From assembly GCA_902544525.1 (NCBI GenBank), contig CACCCN010000001.1:105289-169288 (forward strand): a stretch of DNA of 64,000 nt, given 5' to 3'. Position numbers and translations under genes: made by a program. Under the pieces are notes generated by a model, which was not told the origin of the DNA, ran no database searches, and saw only the letters and a list, made by a program, of their open reading frames with translations. Below are positions 8,401 through 16,694 of the stretch, in pieces (within the stretch, counting starts at the first letter, position 1; each line of letters starts with the position of its first letter). The DNA comes from an uncultured Pelagibacteraceae bacterium. GTDB lineage: Bacteria; Pseudomonadota; Alphaproteobacteria; Pelagibacterales; AG-422-B15.

Positions 8401-9881
8401 GGGTGCAAAATTAACTCAAGTTCCTCCATAGTATATCCAGCTGCAATTTTCCTTTGTCTGAGATTTTGTGAATCAAAAAGAGACGACTCTTTTTTTGAAG
8501 TAATTTGCTTATCTATACGGATAATTTTTTTTACCCACTCATGGTAAGGGTGTTCATTGGCAAGCTTATCTTTTAAATCAAAATTTTCATACAACTTACC
8601 TTCTTTAAGGTTAACACCAATAATATCACCTGGACCTAGACTGCCTTTAAATACAACTTCATCCTCATCAACAGGAACCATTCCAGCTTCGGAACCTGCA
8701 AAAATTAAATTGTTATTGGTAATAGTATATCTCATTGGTCTAAGACCATTTCTATCCATGCCACCTATAACCCATTCACCATCATATGCTGCAATAGCAG
8801 CTGGTCCATCCCAAGGCTCAATTACCGCATTGGCAAACTCATACATATTGCTATGACTCTCTGGAATAAGTTTACTTCTTTTTGACCATGCCTCAGGCAT
8901 AAGTAAAGTTTTAGTCAGTGGGGCTGACCTACCTGCTCTTAAAAACATTTCAAATGCAGCATCAAGCGCCGAAGAATCAGAGCTTCCTCTAATAATTATA
9001 GGTTTGATCTGATCGCTGTCTTCTCCAAATAACTCAGACGCAATCCTATTTTCATGATTTCTCATCCAGTTGGTGTTTCCTGAAATAGTGTTGATTTCTC
9101 CATTATGAGCTAATGTTCTGAAAGGTTGAGCTAATGCCCAACTCGGGAATGTATTGGTGGAATATCTTTGGTGGAATATTGAAAATGATGAAATAAATTT
9201 TTCATCTTCGAGGTCTGGATAAAAAGTAGAGATGTGCTCTGCTAAAAATAACCCCTTATAAATGACTGTATTAAAACTAAGTGAGCAAATATAGAACTCT
9301 GTTATTTGTAAATTTAAGATTCTTTTTTCAATTCTTCTTCGTATTAAAAAAAGTTCTTTATCAAGATCCTCTTCATCTTTTCTTTCAATATTATTAACAA
9401 ACATAACCTGTTCAATTTCTGGTCTGGTAGAATTTGCCTTCTTACCTAATACACTAGTATCTAAGGGTACCTGTCTCCAGCCATAAATATAGTAACCATG
9501 ATCGATAAGCTCTGACTCAACTATAGTTCTACATTTCTCTAATGCAGCATAATCATTTCTTGGTAAAAAAATCATTCCAATACCAAGATCACCATCCATA
9601 ACTTCATGGCCAGTTTTTCTTACTTCGTCCTCAAAAAATTGTTTTGGAATTTCTAAATGGATACCTGCTCCGTCACCTGTTTTACCATCTGCATCAACTG
9701 CCCCACGATGCCAGACTGCCTTTAAAGCTTCGATTCCACTTGTTACTACTCTTTTATTTGGAATTCCATCTATTGAAGCAATAAAGCCTACACCGCAGGC
9801 ATCATGCTCTTGGCTTGGGTTGTAAAGATTTGCATCAATTAATTTTTCTTTATTTTTATAGTACCTTTCTAACCAATTCAT
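5364..9881 (-). CDS. gltB: Glutamate synthase (NADPH) large subunit
   Basis: GltB makes two glutamates from glutamine and 2-oxoglutarate. The 1505-residue chain has a class-II amidotransferase domain whose nucleophile is Cys29 in EHDACGVGF (the first 28 residues would be removed), a central domain, the FMN-binding synthase barrel (GGEGGES, AKPGEGGQLPG, SGHNGGTGASP), the [3Fe-4S] ligands in CIMVRQCHSNTCPVGVC and a C-terminal beta-helix of GXXG repeats (YGATSGSLYASG, MTGGNVIILG). It is read after gltD with overlapping TAATG. Two ammonium transporter genes at the far right of the window fit the same nitrogen-assimilation route. Confidence 0.97.
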   Translation of the reverse strand: MNWLERYYKNKEKLIDANLYNPSQEHDACGVGFIASIDGIPNKRVVTSGIEALKAVWHRGAVDADGKTGDGAGIHLEIPKQFFEDEVRKTGHEVMDGDLGIGMIFLPRNDYAALEKCRTIVESELIDHGYYIYGWRQVPLDTSVLGKKANSTRPEIEQVMFVNNIERKDEEDLDKELFLIRRRIEKRILNLQITEFYICSLSFNTVIYKGLFLAEHISTFYPDLEDEKFISSFSIFHQRYSTNTFPSWALAQPFRTLAHNGEINTISGNTNWMRNHENRIASELFGEDSDQIKPIIIRGSSDSSALDAAFEMFLRAGRSAPLTKTLLMPEAWSKRSKLIPESHSNMYEFANAVIEPWDGPAAIAAYDGEWVIGGMDRNGLRPMRYTITNNNLIFAGSEAGMVPVDEDEVVFKGSLGPGDIIGVNLKEGKLYENFDLKDKLANEHPYHEWVKKIIRIDKQITSKKESSLFDSQNLRQRKIAAGYTMEELELILHPMVDEAKEATGSMGDDTPIAILSDKYRPLSHFFRQKFSQVTNPPIDSIREQSRMSLKTRFGNLRDVLDSNSYQESVFVMDSPVVTNSIFNKMLKFGKEELVIIDCSFSTNESALKENIKRIQGEAEAAVLSGKQHIVLTDKYTDETRVSIPMILATAAVHSFLTRKGIRSFISLHVQSAECLDTHYFAVLIGVGATTVNPYLAQECIRERYEKGLFKDYTYEECVERYKRAVDQGLLKIMAKLGISVVSAYRGGFNFEVVGLSRSMVNEYFIGVQSRISGIGLSGVEYKIKELHKYAYSGDIATLPIGGIYRYRNGGEAHAYDGKLIHLLQSAVSKNSYEMFKTYSEAHKNFSPINIRDLLEFKSNVNPVNMNDVESITSIRKRFGSGSMSHGALSKEAHETLAIAMNRIGGSSCSGEGGESIERSITRANGDNANSRVKQIASARFGVTAEYINNCEEIEIKVAQGAKPGEGGQLPGFKVTAEIAKLRHSTMGVTLISPPPHHDIYSIEDLAQLIFDLKQINPRARVCVKLVASSGIGTIAAGVAKAKADVILISGHNGGTGASPQSSVKYAGIPWEMGLTEVNQVLTLNGLRQNVVLRTDGGIKTGRDVAMAALMGAEEFNLGTTSLVAMGCIMVRQCHSNTCPVGVCTQDDDLRKRFSGTADKVVNLFSFIAEEVREIVAELGFKELNEIIGRTDLLSQISRGSSHLDDLDLNSLLIQAEKDPDVKYFNHTGINDAGSTLDEKIILDAAKFLETGQKTELNYSVKNTDRTIGSKLSSNIYNKFKDTQINDDQITLNLSGSAGQSLGAFAVSGLTIKVHGDANDYVGKSLSGGKIVIRPDKNSKIKSNENTIMGNTCMYGATSGSLYASGKAGERFAVRNSGATAVVEGCGSNGCEYMTGGNVIILGKTGDNFGAGMTGGMAFVYDLDKKFKYRVNDETLVFASIQSNYWKNVLKEFIINHYNETNSSHAKKIIDNWEVEYSKFVQICPKEIVSTLSEPLVEEIKKKKAK

Positions 9882-11320
9882 TATGAAACCTTCTTTTGCT
9901 CCTTATTTTTTTCTTGAATGTACGAATGAATAGATTCAGCTGCGTCTCTTCCATCTCTTATTCCCCAGACAACAAGTGAAGCACCTCTAACAATATCACC
10001 TGCAGCAAAAACTCCTTCAATATCAGTCATCATTGATTTAAAATCAGTTTTAAGGGTTCCCCACTTAGTTACTTTCAACTGATCGACACCAAACATTCCG
10101 GGTATGTCCTCTGGATCAAAACCTAATGCTGTAATAACCATATCAGCTTTAATCTTATAATCAGATCCCTCAATTACTTCTGGTATCTGTCTGCCTGAAG
10201 AGTCAGGTTCACTTAATTGCATGCGAGAACATAAGACTTCAGTTATACGATCATCTCCTATGAAATCTTTTGGTGAGGATTTCCATAGAAATTCTACTCC
10301 TTCTTCTTCTGCATTTAGAACTTCTCTTGCCGAACCTGGCATATTTTCTTTATCTCTTCTATAAATACATTTTACTGACTTTGCATTTTGTCTAATACTA
10401 GTTCGGACACAATCCATAGCAGTGTCACCACCACCAATTACTACAATATCCTTACCATCTGCATTTAATTGTCCATTATCAAAAAGTGGGACTGTATCTC
10501 CTAAACCTTTTTTATTAGAGGCAATAAGAAAGTCTAATGCTGGAATAATATTAGGAAAATTTTTATCTATATTAAGTTTTTTTGCTTTATAAACTCCAGT
10601 AGCAATTAAAATGGAGTCATGTTTTGATTTTAATTCTTCAAAGACAATATCCTTGCCTACCTCAACATTAAAATTAAATTTGATGCCACTCTCTTTGAGA
10701 TAATTTGTACGTCTCTCAACAATTTCTTTTTCTAATTTAAAACCTGGAATTCCATAAATTAATAAACCACCACCTCTATCATACCGATCATAAACTTCTA
10801 CATCATAACCCTCTTTTCTAAGCTGTTCTGCAGCGGCCAAACCTGCAGGACCTGCGCCTATAATTCCAATAGATTCATTTCGTAACTGATGAGTAAGTAA
10901 TTTAATTGGTTTAATCCAATTATTATCAAAAGCTGTATCAGTAATATATTTTTCAACTGATCCAATTGTCACCGCACCATGACCAGATTGTTCAATAACA
11001 CAGTTGCCTTCACATAATCTATCTTGTGGACAAATCCTTCCACAAATCTCTGGCATATTATTTGTGCTTGCTGAAAGTTCATAGGCTTCTTGCAAACGAT
11101 CTTCTGCAGCAAGTTTTAACCAATCAGGAATATGATTATGAAGTGGACAATGTACAGTGCAATAAGGAACTCCACACTGGGAACATCTACTCGATTGCTC
11201 CACAGCCTTGTTCTTTATATAACCTTCATAAATTTCGTTAAATTTTTGTTTTCTGACTTTAGCATCCTCTTTATTAGGGTATGCCTGGGGTAAGTCAGTG
11301 AATTTAAGCATTTTTGACAT
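9881..11320 (-). CDS. gltD: Glutamate synthase small subunit
   Basis: GltD passes electrons from NADPH to GltB. The 479-residue protein has an N-terminal double [4Fe-4S] segment (CSQCGVPYCTVHCPLHNHIPDW and CGRICPQDRLCEGNC), an FAD-binding GIGAGPAGLAAAEQL motif near residue 150, an NADPH-binding VVIGGGDTAMDC motif and the closing FAD loop GVFAAGDIVRGASLVVW. It is first in the gltD-gltB order. Upstream lies about 160 bases shared with the divergent uppP gene, including a repeated GTGCTGACTT element (described separately). Confidence 0.96.
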   Translation of the reverse strand: MSKMLKFTDLPQAYPNKEDAKVRKQKFNEIYEGYIKNKAVEQSSRCSQCGVPYCTVHCPLHNHIPDWLKLAAEDRLQEAYELSASTNNMPEICGRICPQDRLCEGNCVIEQSGHGAVTIGSVEKYITDTAFDNNWIKPIKLLTHQLRNESIGIIGAGPAGLAAAEQLRKEGYDVEVYDRYDRGGGLLIYGIPGFKLEKEIVERRTNYLKESGIKFNFNVEVGKDIVFEELKSKHDSILIATGVYKAKKLNIDKNFPNIIPALDFLIASNKKGLGDTVPLFDNGQLNADGKDIVVIGGGDTAMDCVRTSIRQNAKSVKCIYRRDKENMPGSAREVLNAEEEGVEFLWKSSPKDFIGDDRITEVLCSRMQLSEPDSSGRQIPEVIEGSDYKIKADMVITALGFDPEDIPGMFGVDQLKVTKWGTLKTDFKSMMTDIEGVFAAGDIVRGASLVVWGIRDGRDAAESIHSYIQEKNKEQKKVS

Positions 11321-11323
11321 TTT

Positions 11324-11408
11324 AAGTCAGCACCTATTACTTATTTTATATATATTATTTACTAAAGATGAATTTATAACTAATTAGATAATTTAAACAA
11401 GTCAGCAC
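11324..11408. promoter_or_regulatory. Direct repeat AAGTCAGCAC x2 between gltD and uppP
   Basis: The decamer AAGTCAGCAC occurs at 11324-11333 and again at 11399-11408 (GTGCTGACTT on the gltD strand). The first copy ends three bases upstream of the gltD ATG; the second lies 75 bases further up, just before a TTGACA hexamer facing uppP. In such AT-rich DNA an exact GC-containing decamer repeat within one intergenic region suggests a binding site or duplicated control element; no regulator can be named. Confidence 0.35.
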
Positions 11409-11410
11409 AG

Positions 11411-11441
11411 TTGACATATTTTAAATATTTTTAAATAAAAT
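11411..11441 (+). promoter_or_regulatory. Possible promoter for uppP
   Basis: A perfect TTGACA (11411-11416) is followed after 19 bases by TAAAAT (11436-11441), 41 bases before the uppP ATG. The spacing is longer than the ideal 17, so the call is tentative. Confidence 0.35.
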
Positions 11442-11482
11442 TGCGAGAATTTAAGTAAAAAATCATTATTATGTTAATTTAA

Positions 11483-12280
11483 ATGCCAATCTTGCCAATT
11501 ATTTTTTTAGGACTTTTACAGGGAATTACCGAATTTCTTCCAATTAGCTCTTCTGCACACCTATTATTGGCTCCATATTTATTAAATTTTGAGAATCAGG
11601 GCTTAGTAATTGATGTTTTTCTTCATATTGGAACACTATTAGCAGTCATAATTTACTTTAGACGTGATGTTTTTGAATACATCAGATCTATACCAAAACT
11701 TTTTGATAAAACTGCTTGCGATGAAACGAAGAATTTAAAAAATTTAATTGTAGCTACCATACCTATTGCAACAGTTGGTGGAATAATATTTCTTACAGGA
11801 TTAACTTCATTATTAAGAAATTTACAAGTTATTGGTTTTGCAACTATATTTTTTGCGCTACTCCTATATTTTGCAGATTTTAAAAAAGATTTTTCTTTTC
11901 GTTTATCAGACTTAAATTTCAAAAAAATACTCATTATCGGATGCTCTCAAATTCTTGCAATTATCCCTGGCACTAGTAGAGCAGGAATTATTTATACTAC
12001 TTGTAGATTTTATAAGACTTCAAGAGTCGATGCAGCCAAATTTTCTATGTTACTCTCAATACCAACAATATTACTATCATCATCTATTCCATTAATTGAA
12101 ATAGCTCAAAATGGTAGCTTTGAACTAACCATAAATGCAATAATTGCTATGTCAGTAGCTTTTATTGTTGCGATGCTATCGATTAATTTTTTATTAAAGT
12201 GGGTGGCTAGTCACACCATGCTTCCATTCGTGATCTATAGAATAATATTAGGCTCCATTATATTGTTTGTAGCAATCTAG
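11483..12280 (+). CDS. uppP: Undecaprenyl-diphosphatase UppP
   Basis: Integral membrane phosphatase that recycles undecaprenyl diphosphate to the monophosphate carrier for peptidoglycan and LPS building blocks. The 265-residue protein shows the family's two signature regions, LQGITEFLPISSSAHLLL near the N-terminus (Glu, Ser and His) and IIPGTSRAGIIYTT in the middle (PGxSRSG-type, here PGTSRAG), plus about eight hydrophobic helices. It overlaps the convergent gene at 12277 by four bases. Confidence 0.95.
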   Translation: MPILPIIFLGLLQGITEFLPISSSAHLLLAPYLLNFENQGLVIDVFLHIGTLLAVIIYFRRDVFEYIRSIPKLFDKTACDETKNLKNLIVATIPIATVGGIIFLTGLTSLLRNLQVIGFATIFFALLLYFADFKKDFSFRLSDLNFKKILIIGCSQILAIIPGTSRAGIIYTTCRFYKTSRVDAAKFSMLLSIPTILLSSSIPLIEIAQNGSFELTINAIIAMSVAFIVAMLSINFLLKWVASHTMLPFVIYRIILGSIILFVAI

Positions 12281-13179
12281 ATATAGGTTGGTACAACCGA
12301 ATATGGAGACTTTGGTTCAATATTTAATAGTCTAATATCATTTTCGTTTTTATTTACAATATTATCTATTTCAAGAGCTTTTACCAAGTCAGTAGTAATA
12401 ATTGGATTTGGCAAAAGCTGAATAAATTGTGCCATTAACGAAGCAACAATAACTGGTGTTGGTATTAGTAATCTTTTAATCTTGAGTTCGCGCATTAGGA
12501 ATCTGTATACTTCTTCCATTGTCATAATATCTGGACCGCCAAACTCAAATATCTTTCCTGTGTACTTTTCTTGTTTGAGAATATTAATGATGCCATCTAC
12601 TAAATCATTTACGTAGATCGGTTGAAATTTATTTTTTCCTCCACCAAATAACGGAATAATTGGACTTGATTTTAAAAGCTTAGTTTGCACATTGAAAAAT
12701 CCATCCTCTGGACCAAATACAATTGATGGACGTATTATATTTACATATTTATAATTTTCTTTTATTGCAATTTCACCTTCACCCTTTGTTTTCTGATATT
12801 TAATGTTACTTTTTTTATCAGCACCTATGGATGAGATATGTACTAAGCGACTAATATTATATTTTTTTGCAAGCAATCCTATGTTTTGTGGACCAAGGAC
12901 ATGAGCTTCACTATATTTATTTTTTGAATTTTCTGCCAATACACCTACTAAATTTATGATGTAATCAGATCTTTCGAAGTAGCTTTCAATTGTGTTAGAT
13001 TTTGTAATATCGCCATAATTAACTTCAAGTTGCCCAACATTCCCCATTGAGCGTAAATTGCCTTTTAAGTAGGGGTTCCTGCAAACTACATTAATAAAGT
13101 AACCATTTTGTAAAAGCTTAAAAATTAGCGATTTACCTATAAAACCTGCCCCAAAAATTGTTATTACTTTATTATTCAT
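12277..13179 (-). CDS. NDUFA9-like atypical SDR, complex I-associated NAD(P)-binding protein
   Basis: A 300-residue atypical short-chain dehydrogenase. It starts VITIFGAGFIGKSLIFKLLQNG, a Rossmann loop, followed by NLVGVLAENSKNKYSEAHVLGPQNI, RLVHISSIGADKKSN and NIIRPSIVFGPEDGFFNV, which match the alphaproteobacterial homologues of mitochondrial complex I subunit NDUFA9. Such proteins bind NAD(P)H but the active-site Tyr/Lys pair is poorly kept. No nuo genes are in the window, so the link to complex I rests on family knowledge. Confidence 0.75.
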   Translation of the reverse strand: MNNKVITIFGAGFIGKSLIFKLLQNGYFINVVCRNPYLKGNLRSMGNVGQLEVNYGDITKSNTIESYFERSDYIINLVGVLAENSKNKYSEAHVLGPQNIGLLAKKYNISRLVHISSIGADKKSNIKYQKTKGEGEIAIKENYKYVNIIRPSIVFGPEDGFFNVQTKLLKSSPIIPLFGGGKNKFQPIYVNDLVDGIINILKQEKYTGKIFEFGGPDIMTMEEVYRFLMRELKIKRLLIPTPVIVASLMAQFIQLLPNPIITTDLVKALEIDNIVNKNENDIRLLNIEPKSPYSVVPTYI

Positions 13180-13246
13180 TTTTTAATTAATTTGATGATA
13201 TATACTATTTCTAATTCATTCTACCAAATAGGCTAATTGCAAGACA

Positions 13247-13864
13247 ATGCAAACTAATTTATACAAAAATGACCTCCCAAATAATATTCAATTTGACAAT
13301 ATTTTAGCGATAGATACTGAGGCTATGGGTCTAGATCCAGCTAGAGACAGACTATGCCTTTTGCAGATTTATGACGGTAAGGGAGACTGTCACTTAGTTC
13401 AATTTGACGGTTTTAAATATAATTGCCCAAATTTATCAAAAGTACTTAATGATGAAAAAAAGATAAAAATCTTTCATTACGCTCGTTTTGATATGGCGGC
13501 AATAAAATATGCACTAGGAATTAATTTAAAAAATATATATTGCACAAAAATTGCAAGCAAAATCGCTCGTACATATACTGGTTCTCATGGATTAAAAGAT
13601 ATTTGTAAGGAATTATTAAATGTTGAGATCTCGAAAAAGAAACAAAGTAGTGACTGGGGTAATATATCTCTCTCAAAAGAACAGGTTGTTTATGCTGCAA
13701 ATGATGTAATTTATCTTCATGAAATTAGAGCAAAGCTAAATGAAATATTGCTAAGGGAAAGAAGATTAGATTTAGCGGAATCGTGTTTTAAATTTTTACC
13801 TACTCGCGTTGATTTGGATCTTAAAGGCTGGGTTGATAAAGATATTTTCTCTCATTCATCTTAA
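13247..13864 (+). CDS. rnd: Ribonuclease D-like 3'-5' exonuclease
   Basis: A DEDDy-family exonuclease of 205 residues. Visible acidic residues: Asp and Glu in AIDTEAMGLDPARDRLCLLQI, Asp in FHYARFDMAAI, and the Tyr/Asp pair in VYAANDVIYL near residue 165. It matches only the catalytic domain; the C-terminal HRDC domains of E. coli RNase D (375 residues) are absent, as in the short alphaproteobacterial form. Likely role is trimming of tRNA 3' ends and other stable RNAs. It heads a run with kdsD-lptC-lptA-lptB, five bases before kdsD. Confidence 0.85.
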   Translation: MQTNLYKNDLPNNIQFDNILAIDTEAMGLDPARDRLCLLQIYDGKGDCHLVQFDGFKYNCPNLSKVLNDEKKIKIFHYARFDMAAIKYALGINLKNIYCTKIASKIARTYTGSHGLKDICKELLNVEISKKKQSSDWGNISLSKEQVVYAANDVIYLHEIRAKLNEILLRERRLDLAESCFKFLPTRVDLDLKGWVDKDIFSHSS

Positions 13865-13869
13865 AAATT

Positions 13870-14829
13870 ATGAACAAAAAAATAATTATTAAAAGCGCTC
13901 AAGAGGCTATAAAAAACGAGATTAGCGGGATCAAAAAATTGTCTACAATAATAGATGATAATTTCTCAAAAATCATCGTAAAACTTTCAAAAGTTAAGGG
14001 TAAAATTATTTTCACAGGTATTGGCAAGTCTGCACATATTGCTCAAAAAATTTCTAGCACTATGAGCTCAACTGGAACACCTTCACAGTTCTATCATTCA
14101 ACAGAAATGTCGCATGGTGATTTGGGTGCAATTTCCAAGAATGATCTAATCATAATACTATCAAATTCAGGTAATAGTGTTGAACTCAATAGTATTATAG
14201 AATTTTGTAATAAAAATAATATTTCAACTATTGGTATTTCATCAAACAAAAATAGCAACTTAATTAAGTCATCACAAATGAGTTTAATCATTCCAAGTGC
14301 TAATGAAGCATGTTCAATTGGACTTGCGCCAACAACGTCAACTTCAATGATGTTAGTTTTAGGTGATGCAATCTGCGTAAGCTTAATGAAAATAAAAAAA
14401 TTTACAGTCAAAAATTATAGAGAAATTCACCCAGGTGGAAGTCTTGGGGAAAGTCTATTACAAGTAAAAAAAATTATGCATTCAGGGGGGAAAATTCCTC
14501 AAATCAATGAAAATGATTCTATGAAAAATGCTATATTAGAAATTACGCGTAAATCATTTGGTCACGTAATTGTTACTAATAAATCATCAAAAATTGTAGG
14601 TATAATTACTGATGGCGATCTTAGAAGAGCGGTGAATAAAAATTTATTAGATAAAAAAGTAAGTCTCATTATGAATCGAAATCCATTTGTAATTAAGGAA
14701 GACTTACTTTGTACAGAAGCACTTAGTTTAATGAATATTAAAAAAATATCATGCCTTTTTGTTGAGAATAAAATGAAACCAATAGGAATAGTTCACATTC
14801 ATGATTGCTTAAATTTATTTAGGGACTAG
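13870..14829 (+). CDS. kdsD: Arabinose-5-phosphate isomerase KdsD (SIS plus CBS domains)
   Basis: KdsD converts ribulose-5-phosphate to arabinose-5-phosphate, the first step to Kdo for lipopolysaccharide. The N-terminal SIS domain (about residues 30-165) has GKIIFTGIGKSAHIAQKISSTMSSTGTPSQFYH and IILSNSGNSVELN. Two CBS motifs follow (about 200-315), including VGIITDGDLRR. Length 319 is standard. It lies directly upstream of lptC-lptA-lptB, a usual alphaproteobacterial order linking Kdo synthesis to LPS export. Confidence 0.93.
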   Translation: MNKKIIIKSAQEAIKNEISGIKKLSTIIDDNFSKIIVKLSKVKGKIIFTGIGKSAHIAQKISSTMSSTGTPSQFYHSTEMSHGDLGAISKNDLIIILSNSGNSVELNSIIEFCNKNNISTIGISSNKNSNLIKSSQMSLIIPSANEACSIGLAPTTSTSMMLVLGDAICVSLMKIKKFTVKNYREIHPGGSLGESLLQVKKIMHSGGKIPQINENDSMKNAILEITRKSFGHVIVTNKSSKIVGIITDGDLRRAVNKNLLDKKVSLIMNRNPFVIKEDLLCTEALSLMNIKKISCLFVENKMKPIGIVHIHDCLNLFRD

Positions 14830-14833
14830 TAAA

Positions 14834-15397
14834 ATGAAAATGATGAAGGCTTCTAATATAATAATTATCTTATCAGTTTTATCTTCTATATTGATTCTAT
14901 TATATATTTTTCAACTAAATCAAAAATCAAATAATCTAGAAACAGAATTAAAAAATTTTGATAAAACTTCAGCTGTTGATATTAGAGAAATTTCAAATCC
15001 TATTTTCAAAAGTAAAGGGCTAGAATCAAACTCTTATACAATTGAAGCGGATAGAGGTATTCAAGACGATGGTTATATAGAGTTATATAATGTAAGAGCA
15101 GAGTTCGAAGATGAAAATAATAAAATATTTTATGTTAGTGCTGATAAGGGAATTTATAAACAACAATATGAAACTATTGAATTGATTAAAAATGTAATAA
15201 TTTTAGATGAATTAAAAAATAAGATCTTAACCAATAAAGCAGTAATTGAATTAAATGTAAAAAAAATTACATTAATTGAAGAAGTTGTTTCGGTAACTTC
15301 TAAAGCATATATAAGTTCAAATTCTTCAATTGTAGACGAATTAAACAATACAATAACTTACTTAGGAAATGTAAAAGCAAAAATTGAAAATGAATAA
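14834..15397 (+). CDS. lptC: LPS export ABC transporter periplasmic protein LptC
   Basis: A 187-residue bitopic protein with one N-terminal membrane helix (about residues 7-25, IIIILSVLSSILILLYIF) and a periplasmic beta-jellyroll region containing YTIEADRGIQDDGYIELYNVRAEFED, the usual LptC/OstA-like repeat. It links the LptBFG transporter to the LptA bridge. Sequence identity in LptC is low across bacteria; the position before lptA and lptB supports the call. It overlaps lptA by eight bases. Confidence 0.85.
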   Translation: MKMMKASNIIIILSVLSSILILLYIFQLNQKSNNLETELKNFDKTSAVDIREISNPIFKSKGLESNSYTIEADRGIQDDGYIELYNVRAEFEDENNKIFYVSADKGIYKQQYETIELIKNVIILDELKNKILTNKAVIELNVKKITLIEEVVSVTSKAYISSNSSIVDELNNTITYLGNVKAKIENE

Positions 15398-15854
15398 ATT
15401 TAAATTAATTAAATTTAATATATTAATTTTTTTCTTTTTTAATATGAATGCTTTCAGTGATGAGTCTAGTAAAACTTATATAAATATAGACGCTGACAAA
15501 TTAATCACTAAACAAAATCCATTAAAATCTGAATTTATTGGTAACGTTTATGCAAATGATGAAATTAATCAATTTTGGGGAGATAAGATGATTATTTATT
15601 ATGATGAGAATAAAAAAATCAAATTAATAAATTTAGAAAAGAATGTTAGAATCAAAAGAATCAACGAAGAAGCTACTGGTAATTTTGCCTCATACAACCC
15701 AAAAAATGAGATAATTGAAATTATTGGTGATGTTGTTGTTTTTAAAGATAAAAATGTTTTGTATGGTGACAAATTGACTATAGATTTAATTTCTTCTACA
15801 AGTATCATTATAGGAGCTGAAGATGAACAAGTCTCCGTAAAAATTGCTCAATAA
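15390..15854 (+). CDS. lptA: LPS transport periplasmic protein LptA
   Basis: LptA forms the beta-jellyroll bridge carrying LPS across the periplasm. The protein begins MNKFKLIKFNILIFFFFNMNAFSDE, a signal peptide likely cut after AFS, followed by an OstA-like domain (INIDADKLITKQNPLKSEFIGNV, KMIIYYDENKKIKLINLEKNVRIKR). I chose the ATG at 15390, which gives a better signal peptide than the in-frame TTG at 15384. Ends just before lptB. Confidence 0.87.
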   Translation: MNKFKLIKFNILIFFFFNMNAFSDESSKTYINIDADKLITKQNPLKSEFIGNVYANDEINQFWGDKMIIYYDENKKIKLINLEKNVRIKRINEEATGNFASYNPKNEIIEIIGDVVVFKDKNVLYGDKLTIDLISSTSIIIGAEDEQVSVKIAQ

Positions 15855-15856
15855 AT

Positions 15857-16603
15857 ATGAAACCACAATTAATAGCCTCAAATAATGGACTCGACATTCG
15901 AAATCTTCGTAAATCGCTTTCTCAAAAAACGATTGTTAGGGACGTATCACTTAAAATAGAAAGAGGTCAAACAATTGGATTACTTGGTCCTAACGGGGCT
16001 GGTAAAACGACTACTTTTTATATGATCATGGGACTTATACAACCTGATAGTGGTGAAATATATTTAGATAATAATGATATTATTACATTACAGATGCATG
16101 AAAGAGCAAGACTAGGTATAGGATACTTACCACAACAACCTTCAATATTTAGAGGAATGTCAGTTGAAGATAATATCATGTCAATTTTAGAAACAAAGAA
16201 ATATACCAATGAACAAAAGCAAAATAATTTAGAAGAGTTACTTACTGAATTTTCATTGACACACCTAAGAAGAGCTATGCCATACATGCTAAGCGGTGGA
16301 GAACGAAGAAGGACTGAAATAGCTAGGTGTCTAGCTGCGAACCCAAAATTGATACTTATGGATGAACCTACTGCTGGAGTTGACCCAATAGGAATAAATG
16401 ATATTAAAAATTTAATAAAACAACTTATTAGAAGAAATATTGGAGTATTAATAACAGACCATAATGTCAGAGAAGTTTTAGATATTTGCGATTATTCTTA
16501 TGTTTTACACTCAGGAGAAATTATAGCTGAGGGTCAAAGTAATGAAATCATAGGAAACAAAGATGCTAGAAAACTGTATCTTGGGGACACATTTAAGTTT
16601 TAA
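15857..16603 (+). CDS. lptB: LPS export ABC transporter ATP-binding protein LptB
   Basis: Cytoplasmic ATPase driving LPS extraction from the inner membrane. Walker A is GPNGAGKTT (about residue 43), the signature is LSGGERRR, Walker B is LILMDEPTAGVDP and the switch His is in ITDHNVRE. Length 248 and the GYLPQQPSIFRGMSVEDNI Q-loop region are characteristic of LptB. Last of the rnd-kdsD-lptCAB run and convergent with tRNA-Ala, only four bases apart. Confidence 0.95.
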   Translation: MKPQLIASNNGLDIRNLRKSLSQKTIVRDVSLKIERGQTIGLLGPNGAGKTTTFYMIMGLIQPDSGEIYLDNNDIITLQMHERARLGIGYLPQQPSIFRGMSVEDNIMSILETKKYTNEQKQNNLEELLTEFSLTHLRRAMPYMLSGGERRRTEIARCLAANPKLILMDEPTAGVDPIGINDIKNLIKQLIRRNIGVLITDHNVREVLDICDYSYVLHSGEIIAEGQSNEIIGNKDARKLYLGDTFKF

Positions 16604-16607
16604 AGAT

Positions 16608-16683
16608 TGGTGGAGCTAATCGGTCTCGAACCGATGACCTCATCACTGCCAGCGATGCGCTCTCCCAGCTGAGCTATAGCCCC
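16608..16683 (-). tRNA. tRNA-Ala (GGC anticodon)
   Basis: On the minus strand the 76-base cloverleaf starts GGGGCTATAGCTCAGC and ends in an encoded ACCA. The acceptor stem GGGGCTA pairs with TAGCTCC (one G-T wobble), the anticodon arm is CATCG-CTGGCAG-TGATG with GGC at positions 34-36, and the T arm has GGTTCGAGACC. The anticodon reads GCC (and GCU by wobble) alanine codons. Confidence 0.95.
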
Positions 16684-16694
16684 TAAAGTTGTTA

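Noticed and set aside
5674-9000. Several open frames on the plus strand opposite gltB
   Set aside because: They lie opposite a full-length, motif-rich gltB, lack ribosome-binding sites and show no recognisable sequence; long genes with biased codon use commonly give antisense frames.
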